A stretch of 64,000 bases of DNA, from positions 21,185-85,184 of the forward strand of contig NZ_SCMX01000026.1 in assembly GCF_005503625.1 (NCBI RefSeq), in the 5' to 3' direction. Each line of letters starts with the position of its first letter. Position 1 is the first letter of the stretch. The notes beneath the pieces are model-generated. The model saw nothing but the letters and a program-made list of their open reading frames with translations, did not search any database and had not been told where the DNA came from. Below, piece by piece: positions 33,993 through 41,265 of the stretch. This stretch comes from Cupriavidus sp. 2SB (lineage in GTDB: Bacteria > Pseudomonadota > Gammaproteobacteria > Burkholderiales > Burkholderiaceae). Position numbers and translations under genes: made by a program.

Positions 33993-34019
33993 AACCGGCC
34001 CTGGCGGCCGGTTTTTTTT
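33993..34019 (+). terminator. Rho-independent terminator behind the Bug gene
   Basis: 8-bp stem AACCGGCC / GGCCGGTT with loop CTGGC, followed by eight T residues. It separates the host-like Bug gene from the following cassette. Confidence 0.9.
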
Positions 34020-34063
34020 CGCTGCACGTGTTGCAAGTTGCAATGAACAGACCATTTCCGGAT

Positions 34064-34414
34064 TCAGCGCTCGAGCAGCACACGCAGTGCTGAAGGAATC
34101 TCCGTAAACTTGCTCTCGGTCTCGAATTTCCGGCAATCGGGTGCCACAAGCGTTTCCGGTCTCTTGCCTACCTTTGCGAAGAGCTGCTCGCTGTCACAGC
34201 GAAGCTTCGCGACCAGGCGCTTCGTTCTCTTGTTCCTGACTTCGGCGATCCAGCACGCGTCCGCGGCGCCGCAAGAACGATATTCGAGAACCTCTGTTCG
34301 AGGCTCCCATTCGAGAAGCGCGACACGGTTACCGCTGGATGCAGCGGCTTCATGTGCTACGACCGTCAACGCTAAAAGCAGCACGCATGCCAAAACTGGG
34401 TTTTTCCCTCTCAT
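34064..34414 (-). CDS. Candidate periplasmic immunity protein of a T6SS cassette
   Basis: A 116-residue exported protein. Signal peptide about 1-27 (cleavage after HEAAA). The mature part has four cysteines (in SCGAADAC, LRCDS and PDCRKF), suited to two disulfides, and no catalytic motif. Start ATG 34414 overlaps the stop of the wall-hydrolase gene in an ATGA junction; a longer in-frame reading would lie within that gene. A small exported protein tightly coupled behind a peptidoglycan-targeting effector is the classic layout of an immunity gene. I do not recognise the sequence itself, so this role is inferred from context. Codon composition is noticeably more A/T-rich than neighbours. Confidence 0.7.
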   Translation of the reverse strand: MRGKNPVLACVLLLALTVVAHEAAASSGNRVALLEWEPRTEVLEYRSCGAADACWIAEVRNKRTKRLVAKLRCDSEQLFAKVGKRPETLVAPDCRKFETESKFTEIPSALRVLLER

Positions 34415-35028
34415 CTGTACGCTTTCCCGCCCGTGGCATTGATGTATTCGGTTGGATGTTTCCAGAAAACGGTGCTGCCATGCGCCGCTGTCGAGACCCA
34501 AACCGCATCGTAGCGTCCACGTTCGCCGCTATCCACGATCTTTCCCGTCACTCTATTCCGGACTTTCCAGCGGATGACTACCTCTCGCCTTCTTTCCCGA
34601 ACGCCAAATATATTGTGAGTGGGGTCACCGAATTTGAATCCATCAAGCACTTTGCGGTGGTTCTTGTAGTTGGTTTTGAAGTCCAAGCCGTCCCACCAAT
34701 AGGCACCGTTCGATGGGTCATCCCCTTTGTTGCTCAGATCAGAAGTCGCCCACTCAATCGCAAGAGACATGCCCGTATCCTTCGTGATTGCCGTCTCGCT
34801 GGCGTTCATAAGCCTGTTGAAGCGGGCGTTGCTCCCGTCCCACGCATAGGCGTAGTTGGGATCAGCAACCTTCAAGGCCGTAATCGTCTTACTGCCCCAC
34901 GCTCTACACCGATTGGCAACGGCAAATGCAATGCCGCCTATTTCTTTGGAGTCATTGGCAGTGGATGCCTCGCCATAGGCAATAGCGGCAAGCAGGCGCT
35001 TATCCGCATGAAGCTGGTCGGCACTCAT
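34411..35028 (-). CDS. Candidate T6SS effector: SleB-like cell wall hydrolase
   Basis: A 205-residue protein without signal peptide. Residues about 10-40 (LLAAIAYGEAS ... EIGGIAFAVANRCRAW) match the catalytic-Glu region of SleB/cell-wall-hydrolase domains, and SNGAYWWDG later matches their Gly-Ala-aromatic segment. Such enzymes cut the glycan strands of peptidoglycan. I chose ATG 35028, which forms an ATGA overlap with the PAAR gene stop and has GGAG seven bases upstream; ATG 35049 is in frame but poorer. Lack of export signal plus an upstream PAAR gene suggests delivery by a type VI system. The downstream exported protein would protect the producer. The hydrolase call is moderate; the delivery route is inference. 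Confidence 0.7.
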   Translation of the reverse strand: MSADQLHADKRLLAAIAYGEASTANDSKEIGGIAFAVANRCRAWGSKTITALKVADPNYAYAWDGSNARFNRLMNASETAITKDTGMSLAIEWATSDLSNKGDDPSNGAYWWDGLDFKTNYKNHRKVLDGFKFGDPTHNIFGVRERRREVVIRWKVRNRVTGKIVDSGERGRYDAVWVSTAAHGSTVFWKHPTEYINATGGKAYR

Positions 35029-35585
35029 CCCTTCGCTCCATTGATCCATGCAATAAAGCTCAGATCTGGATGCTCATTAAAGGACTGTGCCTTGCTTCTC
35101 CCACCTTCCAGCTTCTGATCGTCGAGTAGCGTCCGGCTACCGCTTACCAACTTGTACGTCATACCTTCGACCGGCTCTTCGGTAAGAGCATCGAAGATCT
35201 CGTACACGATTTCGTGTCCATCGGACAGATGTCCCGCATACGCCTGCCACCCAATGGCCCCTGCCATGTGCGCCAGCTCGTACGCCTCAAAGTTCATCGA
35301 AATATCATGGAACCGTGCTTTTAAACGCGGCGGAACTTGGCATCTGCAAAGGCACAAATCCCCGTCCAGATTGGCTTGCCTTCCCCTTGAGTCGGTACAC
35401 GGGCGAAAGGGCGGCACGCATTTGGTAGCACCCCAGCTCTTGCAGGTATTGCAATAGACAGGATCGCCTTCGTGGCAAGCGAGTTTCCCGTCGTAGGTAG
35501 AGGGAAACTGCTGTGGAACGGGTTGGACTTTTCCACCACCCGGACTAAGCGTGTCGCCTTCCCGGACAAATGATCGCTTGTACAT
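35025..35585 (-). CDS. PAAR-domain T6SS spike-tip protein
   Basis: A 186-residue protein starting at ATG 35585 (MYKRSFVREGDTLSPGGGKV), a standard PAAR opening. The longer frame to 35657 would start upstream of the predicted transcription start. Residues 1-85 form the PAAR domain: REGDTLSPGGG, then HEGDPVYCNTCKSWG with paired cysteines, and a Cys-rich insert (CVPPFRPCTDSRG, LCLCRC). These replace or extend the usual His/Cys zinc site at the cone tip. Residues 90-186 are a C-terminal extension of unknown fold. PAAR proteins sharpen VgrG and carry effectors. No vgrG, hcp or tss gene is in the window. Confidence 0.8.
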   Translation of the reverse strand: MYKRSFVREGDTLSPGGGKVQPVPQQFPSTYDGKLACHEGDPVYCNTCKSWGATKCVPPFRPCTDSRGRQANLDGDLCLCRCQVPPRLKARFHDISMNFEAYELAHMAGAIGWQAYAGHLSDGHEIVYEIFDALTEEPVEGMTYKLVSGSRTLLDDQKLEGGRSKAQSFNEHPDLSFIAWINGAKG

Positions 35586-35659
35586 GACTTCCCCATCCTT
35601 CATCGTTTCAATTGGCTTGGGGACGTCTTGCTCGCTTTTAGGCTCGAGCTCAACCATGC

Positions 35660-35688
35660 ATTACATGGACGAATCCTTGATATGTCAA
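35660..35688 (-). promoter_or_regulatory. Near-consensus sigma-70 promoter of the PAAR cassette
   Basis: On the minus strand TTGACA (plus 35683-35688), a 17-bp spacer and TGTAAT (plus 35660-35665), i.e. 11 of 12 consensus bases. The predicted start near 35653 lies inside the long PAAR frame and so supports the 35585 start codon. Confidence 0.7.
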
Positions 35689-35765
35689 TTGATTGAAATC
35701 AGACGTCTTGATGGGTCACGGGGAGGCGAAGGTTTGGGCACAGCATGATCTCCCCCCCATCAAAG

Positions 35766-35792
35766 AAAAAACCCGCGAGGTTGTCGCGGGTT
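35766..35792 (-). terminator. Rho-independent terminator of the 35856-36071 gene
   Basis: 9-bp stem AACCCGCGA / TCGCGGGTT with loop GGTTG (plus 35770-35792), followed on the minus strand by a U-run (plus A-run from 35766). Confidence 0.8.
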
Positions 35793-35855
35793 CAAATCCC
35801 AGGTCCGTGCTGGACGGGAGGAGACATGCGTTGGCGCTGTGGGTCAGGGGAGAAA

Positions 35856-36071
35856 TCAGCCCAGGACGTATTTGACGACCTGTTCCTCGACACCCACGAA
35901 GCGCACCAGCTGGCGCAGGCCGCTGGCGTATTCCTTGATATGGTGGCCTTCCGGTGTGTCCGGTAGCCGATAGTAGATCGGCGCCGTGCCGGCGCGGGCA
36001 CGGGCTGCGAGGACCGACGCGGATGCCTCGCCTGCCGCCGTGCCCTCAGTGAATTCCGGTCTTGCGTTCAT
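35856..36071 (-). CDS. Small hypothetical protein
   Basis: A 71-residue protein. ATG 36071 (MNARPEF) is seven bases behind GGAGAG; an ATG two codons earlier abuts the Shine-Dalgarno and is less likely. N-terminal half Ala/Arg/Ser-rich; C-terminal half ordered-looking (YYRLPDTPEGHHIKEYASGLRQLVRFVGVEEQVVKYVLG). No signal peptide, membrane segment or known domain. A good promoter lies upstream (36199-36227) and a terminator downstream (35766-35792), making this a self-contained monocistronic unit, the main argument that it is real. Function unknown. Confidence 0.6.
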   Translation of the reverse strand: MNARPEFTEGTAAGEASASVLAARARAGTAPIYYRLPDTPEGHHIKEYASGLRQLVRFVGVEEQVVKYVLG

Positions 36072-36411
36072 CGTCATCTCTCCATGGACGCATGGCGCTG
36101 AACGTTGGGCCGGGAGAAGGAAGGCGCGCGCATGCGAGTCGCAATGTCTGGAATGTATTGCAGTCGGTCGCGAAATGCCATTTCGTTTTTTTTAAATCAG
36201 TATCGAGATAATTGACCAAATTGTCATATTTGGCGATGCCGCCGCGGCGGGCTCCTCTACAGCGCGGATATCCGGCGTGTGGCGCGGCAGCCGCTCCCGG
36301 GTTAACGGCATGACGCGCCATGAACTTGCGCGCTACCATTACGCCACCTGAATGCTGCTGGGTGGGGAGAGCAACTCTCGTGCCAGCGTCTTTGTCTCTT
36401 TCTGGCCGCGA
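36072..36411. promoter_or_regulatory. Divergent promoter region, small unknown gene / padR
   Basis: 340 bases. An A/T-rich island (about 36180-36235) holds the minus-strand promoter itemised next. The rest is G+C-rich leader to the PadR-type gene. No gene is supportable; in-frame codons from 36352 are possible N-terminal extension of the PadR protein. Confidence 0.45.
36199..36227 (-). promoter_or_regulatory. Sigma-70 promoter of the 35856-36071 gene
   Basis: Minus strand ATGACA (plus 36222-36227), 17-bp spacer, GATACT (plus 36199-36204): five and four of six consensus bases. Predicted leader about 120 bases. Confidence 0.5.
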
Positions 36412-36981
36412 ATGTCCACTCAGCACGCGCTACTGATTTCCCTCATCGAGAAGCCTTCCTCGGGCTACGATCTGGCCCGCCGTTTCGACAAATCCATCGG
36501 CTATTTCTGGCACGCCACGCACCAGCAGATCTACCGGGAACTGGGGCGCATGGCCGATCTCGGCTGGATTGCCGCCGATGAAGCGGCCGTGCCGGCGCGG
36601 ACGGTCGAGGGCGAAGGGATGGAAAGGAAGAACCGGAAAAAGGTCTATGGCGTGTTGCCCGCAGGGCGCGACGAACTGGCGCGCTGGGTGTTGGCGCCGG
36701 GAGCCGGACTGGATCAGCGCGAGGAAATTCTGGTCAAGTTGCGTGCAGATGCTGCAATCGGACCGCTCGGGCTGGACAAGGAAATGTTGCGGCTGATTGC
36801 GCTGCACGAGGAACGGCTGGCGCTCTATCGGAACATCGAGCGCAAGGATTTTTCGGGCACGCTGGACCGCCGGCAGCAGATCCAGTACGCGCTGTTGCAG
36901 CGCGGTATCGGCTTCCAGGAGGATTGGGTCAAGTGGGGCCGCGCGCTGCTACCGCTGCTGGAAGTCCCTGAGAAAAAGTAA
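36412..36981 (+). CDS. PadR-family transcriptional regulator
   Basis: A 189-residue regulator when started at ATG 36412 (MSTQHALLISLIEKPSSGYDLARRF), the standard PadR N-terminus; the frame opens at 36352 but the extra 20 residues are not PadR-like. Winged helix about 1-85, with HQQIYRELGRMADLGWI as recognition region and KKVYGVLPAGRDEL as wing. The C-terminal helical domain about 90-180 is of the Vir_act_alpha type, used in dimerisation. PadR proteins repress genes for phenolic stress or efflux. It is convergent with the nitronate monooxygenase gene, whose promoter has a strong palindrome; a regulatory link is possible but unproven. Confidence 0.88.
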   Translation: MSTQHALLISLIEKPSSGYDLARRFDKSIGYFWHATHQQIYRELGRMADLGWIAADEAAVPARTVEGEGMERKNRKKVYGVLPAGRDELARWVLAPGAGLDQREEILVKLRADAAIGPLGLDKEMLRLIALHEERLALYRNIERKDFSGTLDRRQQIQYALLQRGIGFQEDWVKWGRALLPLLEVPEKK

Positions 36982-37013
36982 AAAAACTGGCTCCCGAGGG
37001 GAGCCAGTTTTTT
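36981..37013. terminator. Bidirectional rho-independent terminator
   Basis: 10-bp stem ACTGGCTCCC / GGGAGCCAGT with loop GAG (36986-37008). It is flanked by A-run and T-run, between the convergent padR and nitronate monooxygenase genes. Confidence 0.92.
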
Positions 37014-37030
37014 ATCACCCTGCGGCGGAT

Positions 37031-38020
37031 TTACGCCAGGTCGGCCGTCTGGCCAGCCTTGGCCGGTGCGGCCAGGCCCAGGCGGCGGCGCGCCACGGCG
37101 TATTCCTCGACAAACCGCTTCACCAGTTCACCGGCCGGCACCACGCGCTTGATGGCGCCCACGCCCTGGCCCGCACCCCAGATTTCCTTCCACGGCTTGA
37201 CGCGTGTCGAGCCGAAATTCATGGCGGAGGCGTCTGACGTCGGCAGCGCAGCCGGATCGAGACCCGCGCGCACGATGCTGTCGCGCAGGTAGTTGCCGTG
37301 CACACCCGTGAACAGGTTCGAGTAGATGATGTCGTCGGCGGTGCTGTCGACGATCATCTGCTTGTAGGCCTCCTCGGCGTTGGCTTCGTGCGTGGCGATG
37401 AAGGCCGACCCGATATAGGCCAGGTCGGCGCCGGCAGCCTGCGCGGCCAGCACGGCGTCGCCGCTGGCGATGGCGCCGGAGAGTAGCAGCGGACCATCGA
37501 ACCACTCGCGGATCTCATGCAGCAGTGCGAACGGCGACAGCACGCCAGCGTGCCCGCCCGCGCCGGCCGCCACGGCGATCAGGCCATCGGCGCCTTTCTC
37601 GATTGCCTTGCGCGCGAACGTGTTGTTGATGACGTCGTGCAGCACGATGCCGCCATACGAATGCACGGCCTCGTTGACTTCCACGCGCGCGCCCAGCGAC
37701 GTGATCACGATGGGCACCTTGTAGCGCACGCACATTTCCAGATCGTGTTCGAGTCGGTCGTTGGACTTGTGCACGATCTGGTTGACCGCGAACGGCGCGG
37801 CAGGCCGATCCGGATGCTTGTCGTTGTACTCGCCCAGCTCCGTCGTGATGCGATCCAGCCATTCCGCGAGCTTCTCCACGGGGCGCGCATTGAGCGCCGG
37901 GAACGAGCCCACCACGCCGGCCTTGCATTGCGCGATGACCAGATCGGGATTGGAAATGATGAACAGCGGCGAGCAGACAGCCGGCAGCGACAGGTTTTGC
38001 AGCAGGGCGGGAATGGCCAT
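37031..38020 (-). CDS. Nitronate monooxygenase (2-nitropropane dioxygenase family)
   Basis: A 329-residue FMN-dependent TIM-barrel enzyme. Start ATG 38020 (MAIPALLQNLSLPAVCSPLF) is typical; the longer frame adds an unconserved stretch. Conserved features include GVVGSFPALNARP near 40, the catalytic His region YGGIVLHDVINNTFARKA, the phosphate-binding AAGAGGHAG near 165, and SGAIASGDAVLAAQAAGADLAYIGSAF. The enzyme oxidises alkyl nitronates such as propionate 3-nitronate, a mitochondrial toxin of plants and fungi, to carbonyl compounds and nitrite. A perfect inverted repeat just upstream of its start suggests regulation by a MarR/PadR-type repressor. Confidence 0.9.
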   Translation of the reverse strand: MAIPALLQNLSLPAVCSPLFIISNPDLVIAQCKAGVVGSFPALNARPVEKLAEWLDRITTELGEYNDKHPDRPAAPFAVNQIVHKSNDRLEHDLEMCVRYKVPIVITSLGARVEVNEAVHSYGGIVLHDVINNTFARKAIEKGADGLIAVAAGAGGHAGVLSPFALLHEIREWFDGPLLLSGAIASGDAVLAAQAAGADLAYIGSAFIATHEANAEEAYKQMIVDSTADDIIYSNLFTGVHGNYLRDSIVRAGLDPAALPTSDASAMNFGSTRVKPWKEIWGAGQGVGAIKRVVPAGELVKRFVEEYAVARRRLGLAAPAKAGQTADLA

Positions 38021-38074
38021 GACAGGGTCTCCGATTCGTACAGATCGATGCGAACGATGCGTGTTGAAGCAACT

Positions 38075-38094
38075 ATATGCAACCAGTTGCATAT
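38075..38094. promoter_or_regulatory. Perfect palindromic operator upstream of nitronate monooxygenase
   Basis: ATATGCAACCAGTTGCATAT: two 9-bp arms, ATATGCAAC and GTTGCATAT, separated by CA. The centre is about 64 bp upstream of the start codon at 38020. The form is typical of MarR/HxlR/TetR-type dimer sites. Confidence 0.65.
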
Positions 38095-38193
38095 TGGTGG
38101 AGAAAGTACCATGGCTCTGGTGCTTCGCGCAATGGCCGGACGGCGTGTGGGGCGATTGCCGGGCGATCCATCCAACGTGGCGTGTTGTCTACA

Positions 38194-39306
38194 ATGAGCA
38201 GATTGCCGATCCAGGCATCACGGAAGAAGTCAGTGATTACTCCCACGAAGACGGCCGCGACACAGCCGGGCGCAACCGAAGTGGAGCCGAGCGAACTGTT
38301 CGATGCGGATCTGGCGGCCTGGTATGCGCATCCGGAGCGGGCCTTCGACGGCTGGCTGGCGCGCCACGGCTTCCGGCACGGCACGGCCACGGTGTACCGC
38401 GCGATGTGGGGCAAGCTTCTGCGCTGGTCCGGCGAACAGGGCATGCCGCCGCTGAAATGGTCGGCAGACCAGCTCGCCGCATTCCTGGATGCCCAGAACC
38501 TTCACAAGCGCCATCGCTATCGGTACGCGCGTCTGATCGAACGGGTGTTCCATCACCTGTCCACGCTGCAGCAGAATCTGCACAACCCGGCCAGCCAGGC
38601 GGTCAAGGCGCATCTGGCCGAAGGCGAGAACGATCCCACGGCCTTTCTGCTGCCCGGCGAGCGTGACCTGCTGGTGGCCCGCATCCTGGCGCCCGAACCG
38701 GAGCCGCTGCCAGCGAAAGACGGCGAGCGTGGCATTTCGCCGACCCAGTGGAAACGCGCGCGCGATATCGCGCTGCTGGCTGTGCTGCTCGGCGGGGGCC
38801 TGAAAGTGGCCGAAGTCCGTGCCCTGCGGCTGGAATCGCTGGAGGGGGTGGGCCAGGGCGCCATCGGCATCCGCATGGTTCGCACCGACAATGGCCGGGC
38901 GTACCAGGTGCCATTGTTCTCCTTTGTCCAGGCGCCATTGCGGCATTGGCTGGCCTTGCGGGAGGCGGCAGGTTCCCTTGGCGAACTGGTCTTCCCGGCC
39001 ATGGCGAACGGACGGCCGATGCACGCCGCGTCGATCTATCGCCGGATCGAGATCTTGCTGGAGGAGGCGGGCGTGCTGGCCGGACGCAGCGAGCGCGCGT
39101 CGCCGCAGACGCTGCGCAATACCTGCGGTGCCATGCATTTCGATGCGGGAACGCCGCCGGCAGCCGTCGCGCAGTTGCTCGGCATGCGGGATCTCGAATC
39201 AGGCTGGCGTTTGCATTCGGCGTATGAAGCGTGGCAGGCCCGCACGGGATTGCCGCCGCAGCCCAAGCCTGGCGGGCGGCAGGCCGGAGAAGCCACGCAG
39301 GCTTAA
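38194..39306 (+). CDS. Tyrosine-recombinase-like protein with degenerate active site
   Basis: A 370-residue protein starting at ATG 38194. Residues about 40-170 resemble the SAM-like core-binding domain of phage-type integrases; about 190-345 match the catalytic fold (GGGLKVAEVRALRLESL; SPQTLRNTCGAMHFDAGTPPAAVAQLLGM). However, the conserved residues read Lys for the first Arg (GLK instead of GLR), Gln for His in HxxR (QTLR), Met for the third-box His (LLGM), while the second Arg and a candidate Tyr (LHSAYEAW) remain. It may be non-catalytic and DNA-binding. It is not flanked by att repeats, cargo or an excisionase gene. Confidence 0.8.
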   Translation: MSRLPIQASRKKSVITPTKTAATQPGATEVEPSELFDADLAAWYAHPERAFDGWLARHGFRHGTATVYRAMWGKLLRWSGEQGMPPLKWSADQLAAFLDAQNLHKRHRYRYARLIERVFHHLSTLQQNLHNPASQAVKAHLAEGENDPTAFLLPGERDLLVARILAPEPEPLPAKDGERGISPTQWKRARDIALLAVLLGGGLKVAEVRALRLESLEGVGQGAIGIRMVRTDNGRAYQVPLFSFVQAPLRHWLALREAAGSLGELVFPAMANGRPMHAASIYRRIEILLEEAGVLAGRSERASPQTLRNTCGAMHFDAGTPPAAVAQLLGMRDLESGWRLHSAYEAWQARTGLPPQPKPGGRQAGEATQA

Positions 39307-39394
39307 TCTGGCGCGGTTATGATGCTCCCGGTAAGGGTTCCGCCCTGACGTCCGGCGCCTTACCTTTTTCAAACGCTTTCCGACTTAAGAATCC

Positions 39395-40417
39395 ATGGCT
39401 GAAACCCTACTGCTGACAGGTGCCACTGGCTATATTGCTTCGCATACCTGGGTGGCGTTGCATGAGGCTGGCTATCACGTAATCGGGCTTGATAATCTTT
39501 GTAACAGCAATCGGGAGGTTGTGAACCGCCTGGCACGGATCACTGGCACCACGCCCCATTTCGTGGAAGGCGATGTCCGCGACCGCGCGCTGTTGGATCA
39601 GCTGTTTGCCGAGCACAAGATTGCCGGGGCCATCCATTTTGCGGCGTTGAAGGCCGTGGGCGAATCGGTCAGCAAACCGCTGGAGTATTACGGGAACAAT
39701 CTGGCGGGCATGATCACGCTGTGCAGCGCCATGCAGGCCGCGGGCGTCAAGCAATTGGTGTTCAGTTCGTCGGCCACGGTCTATGGAAACCCCCATACCG
39801 TGCCGATTCTTGAAGATTTTCCGCTGTCGGCGACCAATCCGTATGGTCAGACCAAGCTGATGGGCGAGCAAATCCTGCGTGACCTTGAAATCTCCGACCC
39901 GGAATGGCGGATCGCATTTCTACGATATTTCAATCCGGTCGGCGCGCACGAAAGCGGGCTGATCGGCGAAGATCCGGGCGGTATCCCGAATAACCTGATG
40001 CCTTATGTGGCACAGGTGGCGGGTGGCCGTCGCGAAAAACTCAGTGTTTATGGTGGCGACTATCCCACGGTCGATGGCACCGGGGTCCGGGATTACATCC
40101 ACGTATGCGATCTGGCCGATGGCCACGTGGCTGCGCTGAACTACCTGGGCAAGCACCCGCGCGGCATGACGGTCAACCTGGGCACGGGTCGTGGCTACAG
40201 CGTCCTGGAGGTAGTGAAGGCCTACGAACGTGCCAGCGGACGTCCGGTTCCCTATCAGATCGTGGCGCGCCGTCCGGGCGACATCGCCTCCTGCTTTGCC
40301 GATCCCGCCCTGGCGGAATCCCTGATCGGCTGGCGTGCCCGGCACGATATCGACCGCATGTGCGAGGATTCCTGGCGCTGGCAGTCGACAAATCCGCTGG
40401 GGTTTGCCAAGGCATAA
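39395..40417 (+). CDS. galE: UDP-glucose 4-epimerase
   Basis: A 340-residue extended SDR of standard GalE length. Glycine motif TGATGYIASH at 7-16, catalytic SSSATVYGNP with the Ser/Thr near 125 and YGQTK (Tyr about 150), and the conserved RYFNPVGAHESG stretch that contacts the sugar. It interconverts UDP-glucose and UDP-galactose in the cytoplasm, feeding exopolysaccharide or LPS synthesis. Start ATG 39395 gives MAETLLLTGATG. It is monocistronic and ends in a strong bidirectional terminator shared with the H-NS-like gene. Confidence 0.95.
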   Translation: MAETLLLTGATGYIASHTWVALHEAGYHVIGLDNLCNSNREVVNRLARITGTTPHFVEGDVRDRALLDQLFAEHKIAGAIHFAALKAVGESVSKPLEYYGNNLAGMITLCSAMQAAGVKQLVFSSSATVYGNPHTVPILEDFPLSATNPYGQTKLMGEQILRDLEISDPEWRIAFLRYFNPVGAHESGLIGEDPGGIPNNLMPYVAQVAGGRREKLSVYGGDYPTVDGTGVRDYIHVCDLADGHVAALNYLGKHPRGMTVNLGTGRGYSVLEVVKAYERASGRPVPYQIVARRPGDIASCFADPALAESLIGWRARHDIDRMCEDSWRWQSTNPLGFAKA

Positions 40418-40446
40418 AAAAACCGGGCCCAGGCCCGGTTTTTTTA
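40417..40446. terminator. Bidirectional rho-independent terminator
   Basis: 9-bp stem AACCGGGCC / GGCCCGGTT (40421-40440) with A-run before and T-run after, between convergent galE and the H-NS-like gene. Confidence 0.92.
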
Positions 40447-40458
40447 TGCAGCAAACGC

Positions 40459-40770
40459 TTAGCGAATCAGGAAGTCTTCCATCGACTTGCCATTTGCCAG
40501 GGCCTGGGTCAGCCAGCCCGGGCGCTTGCCACGGCCGGTCCAGGTATTGCCCGCGCTGTCCCGGTAGCGGACCGGCACCTTGCGGGCGGCGGCGGCCTTC
40601 TTGGCGCCGGGCAGCTTGCCGCCAAATCCGAGATCTTCGGCGGTCAGGCCAAACTGTTCGATTTTCTCGCGAATCTCGGCGATCACGGTCGCTTGCTCGC
40701 GCGCCTTGATTTCTTCGGCCTGCTTCTGCAGTTCGCTGATTTTCTGAACGATTTCCTGATATGTCGCCAT
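40459..40770 (-). CDS. H-NS family nucleoid protein
   Basis: A 103-residue protein: N-terminal coiled-coil oligomerisation region (1-45, IVQKISELQKQAEEIKAREQ), Lys/Ala linker (about 52-63), and the C-terminal DNA-binding domain YRDSAGNTWTGRGKRPGWL (about 68-87), which carries the H-NS TWTGRGR-type minor-groove loop. AGAGGG lies seven bases before the ATG. H-NS proteins silence A/T-rich, often acquired, DNA. In this window the PAAR cassette and the flp and flhDC leaders are A/T-rich enough to be possible targets, though that is speculation. Confidence 0.93.
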   Translation of the reverse strand: MATYQEIVQKISELQKQAEEIKAREQATVIAEIREKIEQFGLTAEDLGFGGKLPGAKKAAAARKVPVRYRDSAGNTWTGRGKRPGWLTQALANGKSMEDFLIR

Positions 40771-41265
40771 TTGTATCCCTCTATTTACTGTTGGGTCACC
40801 GTGAATTTCACGCAGGCCATTATAACCACTGTGCGCCGGGCTGCAAATCCGTTTTTCCGGACGCCTATCGGCAATGCGAAATTTCTTAAAATTGATTTAT
40901 TACTGAACTTTTCTTCACGGGACGAATGCATGCCCGCAAACCGGCGCGGGGGGCCGCCGCCAAATGGCGGCTGCCGGCCATGGCCGGACAGTCGGGCGTA
41001 CGGGATTGTCGATTCGGAAACACTGAATATCGCAATGTTTAATTCGGATGAGGCCCGGTATTTCAAGGGCGGAATGCATCGCATCGGATATTGAGGGGGG
41101 CTTCGTGTGCGCCCTGCGTCATTCCTTGAAAATGCTCCCATTGCTTACCTCAAGGTTGAATGCATGGGCGCCGTTATGGAGTCCTGAGCAGGCCGTACGG
41201 GGTGTCGGTCTGCCGGACCGGAGCATGGGAGTGGCTTCGGGTTAACTCCTTCAGACCAGCACATC
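40771..41265. promoter_or_regulatory. Divergent promoter region, H-NS-like gene / chemoreceptor
   Basis: 495 bases without a supportable gene. An A/T-rich block (about 40820-40925) probably holds the H-NS-like gene promoter. A candidate sigma-28 element lies at 41150-41177 for the chemoreceptor. No other structure recognised. Confidence 0.5.
41150..41177 (+). promoter_or_regulatory. Candidate sigma-28 (FliA) promoter of the first chemoreceptor
   Basis: TCAAGGTT, 12 bases, GCCGTTAT. Compared with TAAAGTTT-N11-GCCGATAA each half matches six of eight bases, with one extra spacer base. It lies about 90 bases before the start codon. Confidence 0.5.

Noticed and set aside
35781..35825. tRNA T-arm-like string GGGTTCAAATCCC, possible tRNA 3' remnant or attachment site
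   Set aside because: Only three of five stem pairs form and no D-arm, anticodon arm or acceptor stem surrounds it. Part of it belongs to the terminator stem at 35770-35792. No second copy bounds the A/T-rich cassette.
38194..39306. Integrase marking a genomic island or prophage
   Set aside because: No direct repeats, excisionase, phage or cargo genes adjoin it, composition matches surroundings, and catalytic residues are missing.
40785..41141. 118-codon minus-strand frame between the H-NS-like gene and the chemoreceptor
   Set aside because: No ribosome-binding site, no recognisable sequence, and it spans the A/T-rich promoter block of the H-NS-like gene.
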